Assembly (NCBI RefSeq): GCF_042648505.1
Contig: NZ_JBHRXK010000006.1
Coordinates: 1-64,000 of the forward strand
DNA from: Lysobacter_L cavernae
Lineage (GTDB): Bacteria > Pseudomonadota > Gammaproteobacteria > Xanthomonadales > Xanthomonadaceae
Length of the DNA: 64,000 bases
Reading direction: 5' to 3'
The notes below the pieces were generated by a model that worked only from the letters and a program-made list of their open reading frames with translations, was not told the origin of the DNA and ran no database searches. Both the position numbers and the translations under genes were made by a program. Each line of letters begins with the position of its first letter. The first letter of the stretch is position 1. Positions 17,297 to 26,006 of this stretch are shown piece by piece.

Positions 17297-18130
17297 TCAG
17301 AGCACGCGGAACTCGATCCGGCGGTTGCGCGCGCGCCCGTCCGGCGTGGCGTTGTCGGCCACCGGCTGATCGGGGCCGAGCCCGAGCACGGTCAGGTTGC
17401 CGCCGGCGATGCCCTGTTGCTCCAGGTAGCCGCGTACCGCGCCGGCGCGCGCCAGGCTCAGCGCCACGTTCGACTCGCGGCGACCGACCGCATCGGTGTG
17501 GCCGATGACCTGCACGCGCGCGTTGCCGATCTGGCGCATCGCCGCGGCCATCTCATTGAGCACCGCCTGGCCCTGCGGGGTCAGCGTCGCGCTGCCGCTC
17601 TGGAACTCGATGATGCGGTTGGCCAGCGCGGCATCGAGCACGTTCTGCTTGCCGCCACCGCTGCGCAGCGCATTGGTGATGGTGTAGGTCGGGTTGCTGA
17701 GCGCGGTCGACAAATCACTGACCACCTGCTGGCGCTGTGCCTCGTTGCCGACCTCGCCACTGATGCGCACGGCGTTGCCGTTGATCTCGAGCTTGCCGGC
17801 CGATACCTGTTGCAACCCCGGGCCAAGCAGGGTGACCACGTGCTGGCGCCAGTTCGGCGGCGCCACCACGGCATCGACCTGGATGCGGTCGACCACGCGC
17901 TGCGCGCCGTACAACTCGCGCAGGCGATTGAGCACGGCGGCCTTGGTCGCCTCGTCGGGCACGGTACCGGCGGCGACCACCGGCTTGGCCGCCGCCGACG
18001 CGGCGGGCGTCGTCGACGCCGCCGGCAGCGGTGCGACAGCGGTCTGCGCCTGCACGGCGGCCACGGCCAACGCCAGGCCGGCGATCAGCCACGGTCGGAA
18101 TGCGTGCGACCTCGGTACGGACAGGCGCAT
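17297..18130 (-). CDS. OmpA-family T6SS-associated periplasmic protein
   Basis: About 277 residues with an N-terminal signal peptide (AGLALAVAAVQAQ). The ATG at 18130 is chosen over an in-frame TTG at 18136 because GGGAG lies 7 nt upstream. The middle has two BON-like segments (VDAVVAPPNWRQHVVTLLGPGL..., GNAVRISGEVGNEAQRQQV). The C-terminal OmpA peptidoglycan-binding domain includes IIEFQSGSATLTPQGQAVL, VIGHTDAVGRRESNVALSLARA and ARNRRIEFRVL. In T6SS clusters such proteins anchor the apparatus to peptidoglycan. It follows tagF by 2 nt and ends the operon. Confidence 0.85.
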   Translation of the reverse strand: MRLSVPRSHAFRPWLIAGLALAVAAVQAQTAVAPLPAASTTPAASAAAKPVVAAGTVPDEATKAAVLNRLRELYGAQRVVDRIQVDAVVAPPNWRQHVVTLLGPGLQQVSAGKLEINGNAVRISGEVGNEAQRQQVVSDLSTALSNPTYTITNALRSGGGKQNVLDAALANRIIEFQSGSATLTPQGQAVLNEMAAAMRQIGNARVQVIGHTDAVGRRESNVALSLARAGAVRGYLEQQGIAGGNLTVLGLGPDQPVADNATPDGRARNRRIEFRVL

Positions 18131-18132
18131 GT

Positions 18133-19137
18133 TCAAACTCCCAGAAAGGTTTCGCCGAAGGCCTTGCGCGCCACGCGCAGCGACAATTCGTCGCGCTCGA
18201 GGTAGCTGACCAGTTTGTTGAGCGCGTAGTCGCCGGCCACGTGGTCATCGACCCACTCGGCATCGTCGACACGGATGATCTGTTCGGCCGCAACCTGCGG
18301 ATCGAGCGCGGCCTGCAGGGTGCGGCCATCGGCGCCGTTGAAGCCGACGATCAGCTGCGGCGCGCCACCCGCGCCGTCCCTGACCAGGCCATCCTTGATC
18401 AAGATGGCCAACTCGAAATCGGCGCGTGCGACGAAGCCGCTGATCAGGTCCAGCCAGAACGCCGCCACCAGCGGCCGGTACAGCGGGTCGCGCGGCAACG
18501 GCAGGGCCAGGCCCTTGTCGATGTGCGCACCGGTGCCGGTGAGCAGCGGTTGCAGCAGCAGCCCGAGTGCCGGCAGCACCCATTTCAGTTGCACGCGCGC
18601 GTGGCCGGATTCGCGCAGCAGCCTCTGCAGCGAGCCGACGTCCTGCATGTCGAGGAAATCCACGAACGGCGCCTCGTACACCGCCGGATCGGCGCTCACC
18701 GCCACCCGCGCCTCGGCCAGCTCGCGCAACGGCTCGCCGGCGTCGTCGGCCTGCACGGCCTGCTTGCCGAGGCGGGCGAGGTTGGACCACAACCGCGCCA
18801 GTGCCAACGGGCTGCGGCCGATGAAATCCAGCGGCTGCGCCACTTCCAGACGCGTCGCCGACAGGAACGGGAAACGGCGGTCGGTGGCGTCGCGGCTGGG
18901 CAGGAAATGCCCACCGATCGCCAGCCGGCTGCGCGAACCAAGGAAGGCGAAATGCATCGGCACGGCGTTGTCGTACAGCTGCTTCCAGGCCGGGTCCTGC
19001 GCCAGCAACTCGACGCCGCTGCCGGCCCAGCGGTCGAGCAGCGTCATCAGCTGGTGGCTCTCGGGCGTGCGCACGAAATCGCCGCGCGAAGGCAGCTTGC
19101 CGAAGTAACTGACCGGCATGGCGTCAACAGCGAGCAT
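18133..19137 (-). CDS. tagF: T6SS accessory protein TagF (ImpM)
   Basis: A 334-residue protein opening MLAVDAMPVSYFGKLPSRGDFVRTP, the standard TagF start, with RFPFLSATRLEV and a C-terminal extension containing FELAILIKDGL and DDAEWVDDHVAGDYALN. TagF proteins are cytoplasmic post-translational modulators that repress T6SS firing through Fha or the membrane complex. Its ATG overlaps the tssM stop (TGATG), showing tight coupling. The frame is open far upstream, but this overlaps tssM and is not coding. No threonine-phosphorylation kinase or Fha gene is seen in the window. Confidence 0.9.
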   Translation of the reverse strand: MLAVDAMPVSYFGKLPSRGDFVRTPESHQLMTLLDRWAGSGVELLAQDPAWKQLYDNAVPMHFAFLGSRSRLAIGGHFLPSRDATDRRFPFLSATRLEVAQPLDFIGRSPLALARLWSNLARLGKQAVQADDAGEPLRELAEARVAVSADPAVYEAPFVDFLDMQDVGSLQRLLRESGHARVQLKWVLPALGLLLQPLLTGTGAHIDKGLALPLPRDPLYRPLVAAFWLDLISGFVARADFELAILIKDGLVRDGAGGAPQLIVGFNGADGRTLQAALDPQVAAEQIIRVDDAEWVDDHVAGDYALNKLVSYLERDELSLRVARKAFGETFLGV

Positions 19138-22100
19138 CAGTAGCTCCCTGCCGGCACAGCCGGGGCAGCCACCGCAGCACCCGCCGGTGCGGCGGACGGC
19201 GCCGCCACGGGCGCGGTGCCGGCGACCGCTTGCGGCAGCTTCAGGCCGCGCATGCCGCCGCCGCTCTGCGCCGCGTTGGCCTGCGGCATGCTGATGATGC
19301 GCAGTTCGAACGACACGTCGGCGCCGCCGTTGGCCAGCGTCAGCTGGAAGTGGTTGTCGCCGATGTTGCGTTTCTGCGCGGCGGTGTACAGGCGCGACAT
19401 GCCGTTGCGGCCGGGCGCGTTGAACACCTCGACGGTGCGGCCGTCGGTGGTGATCGCGTCGACGCGCACGCCCGGTGCGCCCTGCGTGCCGGGGTACTGG
19501 AACGTGGTCCACTGCGGCGGCGTGTTGCGGTAACGCAGTTGCTGGCCGTCGATGGTGACCGTGTACTCGCGCCCGGTCGCCGCCGACGGCAGCACCTCGA
19601 AGATCATCGCGCTGCCACCGGCCGCCGCCGCGCTGCCGCCGACCCACGTCGCGTAATGCGTCATCAGCTCCGGACGCAGGTTGATGCCGATGTCGGCCCA
19701 GCGCTGCGGCGTCATGGTGTTGCCGCGGCGGATCACCAGACTGCCCAGGGCCTCGCTGCCGAACTTGGCGATCGCGCCGCTGGGGCCGAAGATCTGGTCG
19801 ATGTCACTCTGCGCGGCCTCGACCGAGGCGCCCTCGTTGAACGGGTACTTCTGCGCCAGGCCGTTCTGGAAAGGCTCGTACACCTGCGCCGCCCAGGTGC
19901 GGTTGATCTCGCCCTCGGCCGGGCGCACCAGCGCCGCGTAGCTCTGCATCAGCGGCCGCATCAGCAGCGGTCGCAGGGACTGGCGCTGGCTGTCGTTGAT
20001 GCCGTTGAGCATCTGCTCGTCGACCAGGCGCTGCGCCTCGGCCAGCTCGGAGCTGCTGCCGTCCAGCGTCTCCTGCATCAACTTGCGCGCACCCGGCCCC
20101 GGGTCGCCCTGAGTCTTGATCGAATTCAAACGGGTGCGGACCTTGCCCAGCGTCTCGAAGTAACTGTCGAGCAGCGGTGGGCTGTTGTCGCGCGGCGCCA
20201 ACAGTCGCGCCAGGCCTTCGAACTCCTTGCCGATCGGGCCCATCGGCACCGGCTCTTCCTTGCCGGTGGAAGGATTGATCTGCACCGGGATCGAGGTCGG
20301 GTTGCGGCGCATGATCACGCGCTTGAACCACTCGACGAAGCCTTTTTTCGCTGCCCCCAAGGCCTTGTTCGCCGCAGCCGGATTGTCCCAGATGGTTTCG
20401 CGGTTGACCGCCTCGAGCAGTTTGCGCAGCGGCGAGTTGGCCGGATCGCCGAGCGTGTTCATGCGCGCCACGGCCTGGTCGAAGGTGCCGAAATCGGCCA
20501 CCGTCACGCCCTGCAGGAACTTGCGCCACTCGCGGGTGTAGTCGTCCTTGTACAGCCCGGTCAGCTCCTTGGCGATGTGCTCGGGGCTGCCGGCCAGGGT
20601 CAGGTCGCTCTGCACGGTCTGCTCCAGCACCCAGTCGGTGCTGCTGAGCTGCTCGTTGGCGGCCTCCTTGATCGCGTCCTTGACGTAACCGTCCCAGGCC
20701 GCGCGCGAGAACGCACCGTTGACCGCGTAACTGCCAGCCACCGTTGTGCTGCTCTTGTCCTCACCGAGCAGGCTGGCGACGGTGGTCGGCGAGTAGCGCG
20801 TTGCCGCGCGCTGCTTGATCTCTCCATAGACGCGATCGCGCGCCGGCTGGCCCTTCAGCACCTGCTTGAGGGCCTGGCGGCTGTCGTCGACCAGGCTGAA
20901 CTTGGGCTCGATCTGTGGCCAGGTCGGTTGTGCGGCCTGGTTGACGTAGTAGGTCATCAGCCGCTCGGCCGAACGCGCCATCGCCTCGCGCGGCATGCTG
21001 CCGCGATTGTCCTCGAGCCAGCCGCGCCAGAAGCGCGTCAGCTGGTCGTTGAGGTGGCTGGTCTCCACGCGCGAGCGGTCGGCCAGCATCAGGTAGGTCT
21101 TGAGCGCGTTGTAGGCATCATCCGCGTTGGTCGCCGAGACGTCCTGATAGAGACCGCCGGTCGCCGGCGCCGCCGCCGTGGCGCCCGCATCCGCCGGCTC
21201 AGTACCGGCCGGCGCCTGTTTCTTGAGCTCACCGCGGTGGGCGATGACGTCGCTCAGATAGCCTTCGAGCTTGGCGTCGACCGGGTCCAGCATCAGCTGG
21301 CGCATGCCGTGGAAATACTCGGCGCGCAGTTTCTGCTCGATGCGCTCGCCCTGGTACAGGCCCAGGCCCATGCTGACCGGGTGATCCTCGCGGTAGCGGT
21401 CGAGCTGCTCCATGCGGTCCTGCAGGATCAGCAACGCCTCGATCCGCGATTGCAGGTCGACGCGGTCCTTCTGCACCTGCACCGCCTTGTCGAGGTCGGC
21501 GCTGACATTGGCGACCAGTTGCTTGTTGCTGGTGTACGACCAGGTCCAGCCGGCCAGCGCGATCGCCAGCGCCGCGACCGAGGCGAAGAACACGGCGTAG
21601 CGCAGGCGGTTGCGGGTCGGGCTGGAGTACTGCCGCACCAGCTGCTTGTCGGCGAAGATCACCTTGCGGAACAGGCCGAGCAGGAAGTGGCTGCTGTCCG
21701 ACACCGGCGTGCGCTCGCTGGTGGCGGCGCGCGGCTGCAGGCTGAACTGGCGGGCGACGCGCTCGGAAGCGTGCTGCACCGACACGCCTTCCTGCAGGGC
21801 GCTGGTGAAGTAGAAACCACGGAATACCGGACGGAACTGGTACGGGTTCTCCTCGAACAGCGTGGCGATGAAGGTGCGCAGCGCCGGCTTGATCGCGGCA
21901 AATTCCAGCGGCAGGGTCAGCAGCCCCGGCGCGACCTCGCGCCCGCGCTGCATCGCCATCTGCGACAGGCCCATTTCCTTGAGCCCTTCGGAGAGTTGAT
22001 CGAAGTGGCTGTCGAACGCGGCCAGCGCGTCGGTCTCGCCCTTGCGGTCGAACGGCAACGTCGCGCCCCAGGCGTTTTCGCGCTCGGACGGGTCCAGGCC

Positions 22101-22913
22101 GCGGAAGAAATCGCTGAAGCCGGCGATCAGGTCGGCCTTGGTGAACACCACGTACACCGGCGCGAACACTTCCAGGCGCTCGGTCAGCTCCTGCACGCGC
22201 TGGCGCAGGTTCTTGGCCAGGTCGATGGCGAACTCGGGCTTGCTGCCCGACAGCTCGGCGATCGAGGCGGCGATGATGATGCCGTTGATCGGCGCACGCG
22301 GGCGGTTCTTCTTGAGCAGGTCAAGGAAGGTCAGCCACTCGAGGCGGTCCTCGGTGCTGACCGTGTAGCGGCCGGCGGTGTCGAGGACGATGCCCTCGGT
22401 GGTGAAGTACCAGTCGCAGTTGCGGGTGCCGCCGAGGCCGTGGATGACGTTGCTGCGGTTGTCCTCGAACGGAAAGCGCAGGCCGGAGTTGAGGATCGCG
22501 GTGCTCTTGCCGGCCGCCGGGTTGCCGATGATCACGTACCACGGCAACTCGTACAGCGCCGCGCTGCCCTTCATCAGGCCGAGCTTGGAGGTCTTGATGG
22601 CCTTGATCGCCTCGCTCATCCGCTCGCGCAGCACCTCCGCGTCGGCACGCGCGGCGGGCTTGGCGGTGGCCACGGCGTGGTCGGCCTGCTGCGCCACCAT
22701 CGCGTCCAGCCGCTTGGCCGCGCGCGCGGCGAGGATGCGGCGCACCAGCCACACCAGCGCCCACACCAGCAGGCCGAGCACCGCCGCGGCGAGCGCCCAG
22801 CTGCCGAAGCTCTTGAGCTTGTCGGCGCCGAAGTACATCACCGCCGCTGCCGCGACCACGCCGATCGCGGCGATCACGCGGTAGTCCATCAGCCAATATC
22901 TGAGCCTGCTCAT
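19137..22913 (-). CDS. tssM: T6SS inner-membrane complex protein TssM (IcmF)
   Basis: About 1258 residues, normal for TssM. Two N-terminal membrane segments (about 14-30 and 40-58) are followed by a cytoplasmic GTPase-like domain with an intact Walker A (GNPAAGKST, about 130-138) and VLDTAGRY. A third membrane segment lies near 440 (FFASVAALAIALAGW), and then comes the long periplasmic domain ending in an Ala/Pro-rich tail. TssM bridges the inner membrane to the TssJ outer-membrane lipoprotein. TssJ and TssL are not nearby. The ATG at 22913 is preferred over the preceding TTG. Confidence 0.95.
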   Translation of the reverse strand: MSRLRYWLMDYRVIAAIGVVAAAAVMYFGADKLKSFGSWALAAAVLGLLVWALVWLVRRILAARAAKRLDAMVAQQADHAVATAKPAARADAEVLRERMSEAIKAIKTSKLGLMKGSAALYELPWYVIIGNPAAGKSTAILNSGLRFPFEDNRSNVIHGLGGTRNCDWYFTTEGIVLDTAGRYTVSTEDRLEWLTFLDLLKKNRPRAPINGIIIAASIAELSGSKPEFAIDLAKNLRQRVQELTERLEVFAPVYVVFTKADLIAGFSDFFRGLDPSERENAWGATLPFDRKGETDALAAFDSHFDQLSEGLKEMGLSQMAMQRGREVAPGLLTLPLEFAAIKPALRTFIATLFEENPYQFRPVFRGFYFTSALQEGVSVQHASERVARQFSLQPRAATSERTPVSDSSHFLLGLFRKVIFADKQLVRQYSSPTRNRLRYAVFFASVAALAIALAGWTWSYTSNKQLVANVSADLDKAVQVQKDRVDLQSRIEALLILQDRMEQLDRYREDHPVSMGLGLYQGERIEQKLRAEYFHGMRQLMLDPVDAKLEGYLSDVIAHRGELKKQAPAGTEPADAGATAAAPATGGLYQDVSATNADDAYNALKTYLMLADRSRVETSHLNDQLTRFWRGWLEDNRGSMPREAMARSAERLMTYYVNQAAQPTWPQIEPKFSLVDDSRQALKQVLKGQPARDRVYGEIKQRAATRYSPTTVASLLGEDKSSTTVAGSYAVNGAFSRAAWDGYVKDAIKEAANEQLSSTDWVLEQTVQSDLTLAGSPEHIAKELTGLYKDDYTREWRKFLQGVTVADFGTFDQAVARMNTLGDPANSPLRKLLEAVNRETIWDNPAAANKALGAAKKGFVEWFKRVIMRRNPTSIPVQINPSTGKEEPVPMGPIGKEFEGLARLLAPRDNSPPLLDSYFETLGKVRTRLNSIKTQGDPGPGARKLMQETLDGSSSELAEAQRLVDEQMLNGINDSQRQSLRPLLMRPLMQSYAALVRPAEGEINRTWAAQVYEPFQNGLAQKYPFNEGASVEAAQSDIDQIFGPSGAIAKFGSEALGSLVIRRGNTMTPQRWADIGINLRPELMTHYATWVGGSAAAAGGSAMIFEVLPSAATGREYTVTIDGQQLRYRNTPPQWTTFQYPGTQGAPGVRVDAITTDGRTVEVFNAPGRNGMSRLYTAAQKRNIGDNHFQLTLANGGADVSFELRIISMPQANAAQSGGGMRGLKLPQAVAGTAPVAAPSAAPAGAAVAAPAVPAGSY

Positions 22914-22936
22914 CAAAGCACTACATCCCTGGTCGG

Positions 22937-24415
22937 TTAAGCGGCCGCGGCCGTCGCCTCAGCGGCGGCCGTCGGAGTGGGAAGCGGAGTCACGGCCAAG
23001 GCCGCGCGCGTGTCGTCAGCGGCCAGGCCAACCACCAGCACCGGCGCGGCATCGCGCGCGGCCTGCGCGGCGGCGACCGCCAATGCGGCCAGCGGCGCCA
23101 CCGGCCCGAGGTCGCCGCAGGCGACGCCCAGGTGCAGGCAGTGCTGGACCGGATCGAGTTCGGGCAACACCATCGACACCGCGCCGGCGATCTCGATCGC
23201 CCGGCTGGGGCGGTGGTCGGCGTCACTGACGACGGTACGTATGGTTTCCGCGGACTGCGCCGCGGTGGTGAGCGCTCGCTGCACGAGTTCACTGGCCTGG
23301 CGCACCGCGGCGCGGCTCTGTGCGGCCGCGTGGTTGCGCCCGTGCACAACGCGGTGCATCTGCAACGGCGGCGTGTCGGCATCAGCAGGGGCAATCGCGG
23401 CCAGCAGCACGCCGGCCGCGCCCTCGCCCGGCAGCAGCCCTTCCTGGCGGCGGCTGTTGAGCAGCCGGCCGCGCGCGATCAGTTGCTCAATGCTGCGCTC
23501 ACCCAGGTGCGAATGCGCCGCTAGCAGCAGCTGGCGGTCGTGATCCGGCGCCCGCGCCAGCGCCTGGCCGAGGTGGTCGAGCAGCCGCCAGACTTCGGCG
23601 CCATCGGTCACGGGCAGGCTTTCGATACTGAGCTGGTCGGCGGTGTAGCCCATCGCCACGGCTTTGGCGAGCAACCATTGCGTCGCCGCCTCGCGCACGG
23701 GCTGCGGCCACTGCGCCGGCAACAACAGGCGCACGCGCAGCAGCGAGACCGGTGCCGAGGAGCGCACCACGCGCGAGTTGCCGTAGGGCGTGGTCGGCGG
23801 CAGCAGTTCGTCGGCCGGCGCCGACGTCGGCAGCGCCACGTACAGCAACTCCTCGGCGACGGGGTCAAGCAGCGCCAGCGCGCGCAGGCATTCCTCATCG
23901 ACCCCCTGCCCGACGGCACCGTCATCGTGCAGGTGGGCGCGCAGGGCATCGGCGATCGCCCCGGCGTCGACCCCTTCAACCTGCGCGGCGAACACCGGCA
24001 AGCCGGATTCGTCGCGCAGCTGCGGGTGCAGGCCCGGCCGCTGCGGCTCGACCAGCGCCGCGGCGACTTCATCGGCGCTCGCGCCGGCCGGCAGCAGCAC
24101 CGCGCCGGCCAGCACGTGCAGCACGTAGTCGGGTGCGGGCATCGCCGCCTCGATGGATTCTCCGCCAGTGCCGGGCGCCGGTTCGCCCACGGCGGCCGCG
24201 CGCGTCTCGCGTCGGGCCTGCGCGCGCGTGCGGCCCCAGCGCAGCAGCCAGTACGAGCCGAGTAGACCCGCCGGCAGCACGCCCAGGTACAGCGCGATAT
24301 CGCGGCCGCTGGGGTTGGTGTCGGTGACGTTCCACCAGAACACGACCAGGCCGCCGACCACGACGAACACCAGCGCGATCAGCACCAGGCTGCGTGCGAT
24401 CTTCGCGATGTTCAT
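22937..24415 (-). CDS. Membrane-anchored thiolase/ketosynthase-like protein in the T6SS operon
   Basis: A 492-residue protein starting at the ATG at 24415 (GGAG 6 nt upstream), with two N-terminal membrane segments (about 10-28 and 40-57). I do not recognise a named family. The soluble part resembles a degenerate ketosynthase fold. Near residue 94 LHVLAGAVLLPAGASADEV recalls the opening strand and loop of KAS enzymes; LIARGRLLNSRRQEGLLPGEGAAG recalls the ketosynthase GRL...G..PGEGA segment; and GVACGDLGPVAPLAALAVA resembles the closing G.lG...aA motif. No catalytic Cys-His-His set is evident, so it is probably structural. It ends 23 nt before tssM. The fold is my inference. Confidence 0.6.
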   Translation of the reverse strand: MNIAKIARSLVLIALVFVVVGGLVVFWWNVTDTNPSGRDIALYLGVLPAGLLGSYWLLRWGRTRAQARRETRAAAVGEPAPGTGGESIEAAMPAPDYVLHVLAGAVLLPAGASADEVAAALVEPQRPGLHPQLRDESGLPVFAAQVEGVDAGAIADALRAHLHDDGAVGQGVDEECLRALALLDPVAEELLYVALPTSAPADELLPPTTPYGNSRVVRSSAPVSLLRVRLLLPAQWPQPVREAATQWLLAKAVAMGYTADQLSIESLPVTDGAEVWRLLDHLGQALARAPDHDRQLLLAAHSHLGERSIEQLIARGRLLNSRRQEGLLPGEGAAGVLLAAIAPADADTPPLQMHRVVHGRNHAAAQSRAAVRQASELVQRALTTAAQSAETIRTVVSDADHRPSRAIEIAGAVSMVLPELDPVQHCLHLGVACGDLGPVAPLAALAVAAAQAARDAAPVLVVGLAADDTRAALAVTPLPTPTAAAEATAAAA

Positions 24416-24624
24416 GCCTCGCTCCATGAGCCCACGCCTTTCACCACTCCCATCCAATTCAAGCCAATCAAACCGGAGACCGCAAACCAACCCGAACGAC
24501 TCTCGACTTCACGCACGCTGGCGACACAGATAACGTCCGCAGAAGAGGGTCGATAACGCCAGCATCGTAAAGGCCGACCCCTTCGCCGGTCTTGTGTGAA
24601 ATCTTGTGGTGCTCACAAGTGTCA

Positions 24625-24894
24625 TCATCCGTCGATAAATACTTGACTCTGCTGCCCCGCGATCAACGTCGCCCCGCACGCGGTCTTGTCGCCGTGCCGG
24701 GCCACCGGCTGGCCATCGATGATCGTGGTGGCGTCGCCGGCGGCGATCGGGAACACGCCCTTGCACTTCGGACACGCCACCTGGTCGCCGACGCGGGCGA
24801 CCGGCTTGCCGTTGATGTCGGTCTGGGACGAGACGCTGACCACGGACCCGCCGTGGTCGGTCTTGTCGCCGAGGACGATGAACGATTTGGACAT
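24625..24894 (-). CDS. PAAR-repeat T6SS spike tip protein
   Basis: An 89-residue protein with PAAR features: LGDKTDHGGSVVSVS, VARVGDQVACPKC, GDATTIIDGQPVARHGDKTACGA. The conserved His and Cys residues are the zinc ligands that sharpen the conical tip seated on VgrG. It carries no extra effector domain, so it is a plain tip. GGAG and AGG precede the start. It lies between the TagX-like peptidase and the thiolase-like gene on the same strand. Confidence 0.93.
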   Translation of the reverse strand: MSKSFIVLGDKTDHGGSVVSVSSQTDINGKPVARVGDQVACPKCKGVFPIAAGDATTIIDGQPVARHGDKTACGATLIAGQQSQVFIDG

Positions 24895-24991
24895 TAGACC
24901 TGCTCCCTGTCGGTCCGGCCGTGCCGGGCCAGCCGCTTCCTGCGCCGCTGATGACGATAGCAGGACTGGCCGGCCTTTATCACCCTAGCGA

Positions 24992-25927
24992 TCACCCTCG
25001 CGCGGCGCGGATCGCCGCCCGGCAGGCGGCCTTGGACTCGACGTGGACGTAGTCCTTGAGGCTGCGCCAGCTGCCGCCCCATTCCAGCCCGGCCTCCTGG
25101 GCGAGCTTGCCGTAGAGGGCGTAGCCCTGTCGGGTCCAGGGGTCGTTCATGTCCCACTGCAGCTTGCCGTCGCGCAGCGGCGCGCTGTCCGCCGCCAGTC
25201 CGTACTGGTGACAGCTCAGGCCGGCGCCGGCGCGAGTGGCCTTGCCGCCGCGGGCGAGTTCGGCCTGGCGTTGCGGGCTGCGGTAGCCTTCGACCAGGGC
25301 CATCTCGTAGCCGTATTGCTCGCGCATGACCTGGTAGACGGCCAGCACGCGCTGCTGGAAGTCCGGGTCGATGCGACCCCAGCGGCGGTCGGCGCTGACG
25401 ATCTTTTCCGGCACCACCGCCGACACGCCCATCTGCAGCAAGGTCGCCTCGGCGGCGACGAAGACTTCCGGCGGCAGCTCCGGCGGCGGTACCAGGCGTT
25501 CGCCGCGCAGCAGCGCCAACACCTGCGAGCCGCCGCGGTCGATGTCGACGCCCTCGTACATTTCCAGCGCGGGGCGCTGGCGCAGCTGCAGGATCAGCAG
25601 CGGCGGCACGCCCAGCAGCAACACCGTGGCCAGCAGCAGGACGCGGTGGCGCGAGAACAGGCGCAGCGTGCGTGCGCCGCTGGCCCGCATCGCCTGCGAG
25701 GAGTCGTCGGCCTGCGCGGCGACACGCGAGCTCCAGCGTGAAGCGGCCCTGGAGCCTCGCCGGGCGAAGCGATCGAACAGGGCCAGGCACGCCTCGCGCG
25801 CCGACGGGAACATCGCCAGCCAGGCGGCCACGCAGACCACCGCGAAGAACACCACCACCCCGATCGCGATCACGCGTCCCCATCCCTGGAAGCTGAAATT
25901 AAGGCCCGAATTGCCGCCGATGGCCAC
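24992..25927 (-). CDS. TagX-like membrane-anchored M15 peptidoglycan peptidase
   Basis: About 311 residues. Two membrane segments (about 18-42 and 92-112) anchor a C-terminal M15 (VanY/endolysin-type) domain. Zinc-site motifs are visible: EGYRSPQRQAELARGG, SCHQYGLAADS (His and Asp of SxHxxGxAxD) and YVHVE (second His). Known family knowledge: TagX of Acinetobacter, an M15 membrane peptidase in its T6SS locus, is an L,D-endopeptidase needed for T6SS assembly through the cell wall. The same position in this operon suggests the same role. The start is a GTG; a later internal start is possible. Confidence 0.8.
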   Translation of the reverse strand: MAIGGNSGLNFSFQGWGRVIAIGVVVFFAVVCVAAWLAMFPSAREACLALFDRFARRGSRAASRWSSRVAAQADDSSQAMRASGARTLRLFSRHRVLLLATVLLLGVPPLLILQLRQRPALEMYEGVDIDRGGSQVLALLRGERLVPPPELPPEVFVAAEATLLQMGVSAVVPEKIVSADRRWGRIDPDFQQRVLAVYQVMREQYGYEMALVEGYRSPQRQAELARGGKATRAGAGLSCHQYGLAADSAPLRDGKLQWDMNDPWTRQGYALYGKLAQEAGLEWGGSWRSLKDYVHVESKAACRAAIRAARG

Positions 25928-26006
25928 CGATTGACGGCCCGATGGCGTCGGCTAGAATGCGGATCAGCGTGAAATCCGGCCCATCCCGGATTGGAAAGGA
26001 GTCCAC

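Noticed and set aside
19230..22940. A 1236-codon open frame on the plus strand opposite tssM
   Set aside because: It is antisense to a clear TssM, has no start signal and shows the Arg/Gly/His-rich composition of a high-GC shadow frame.
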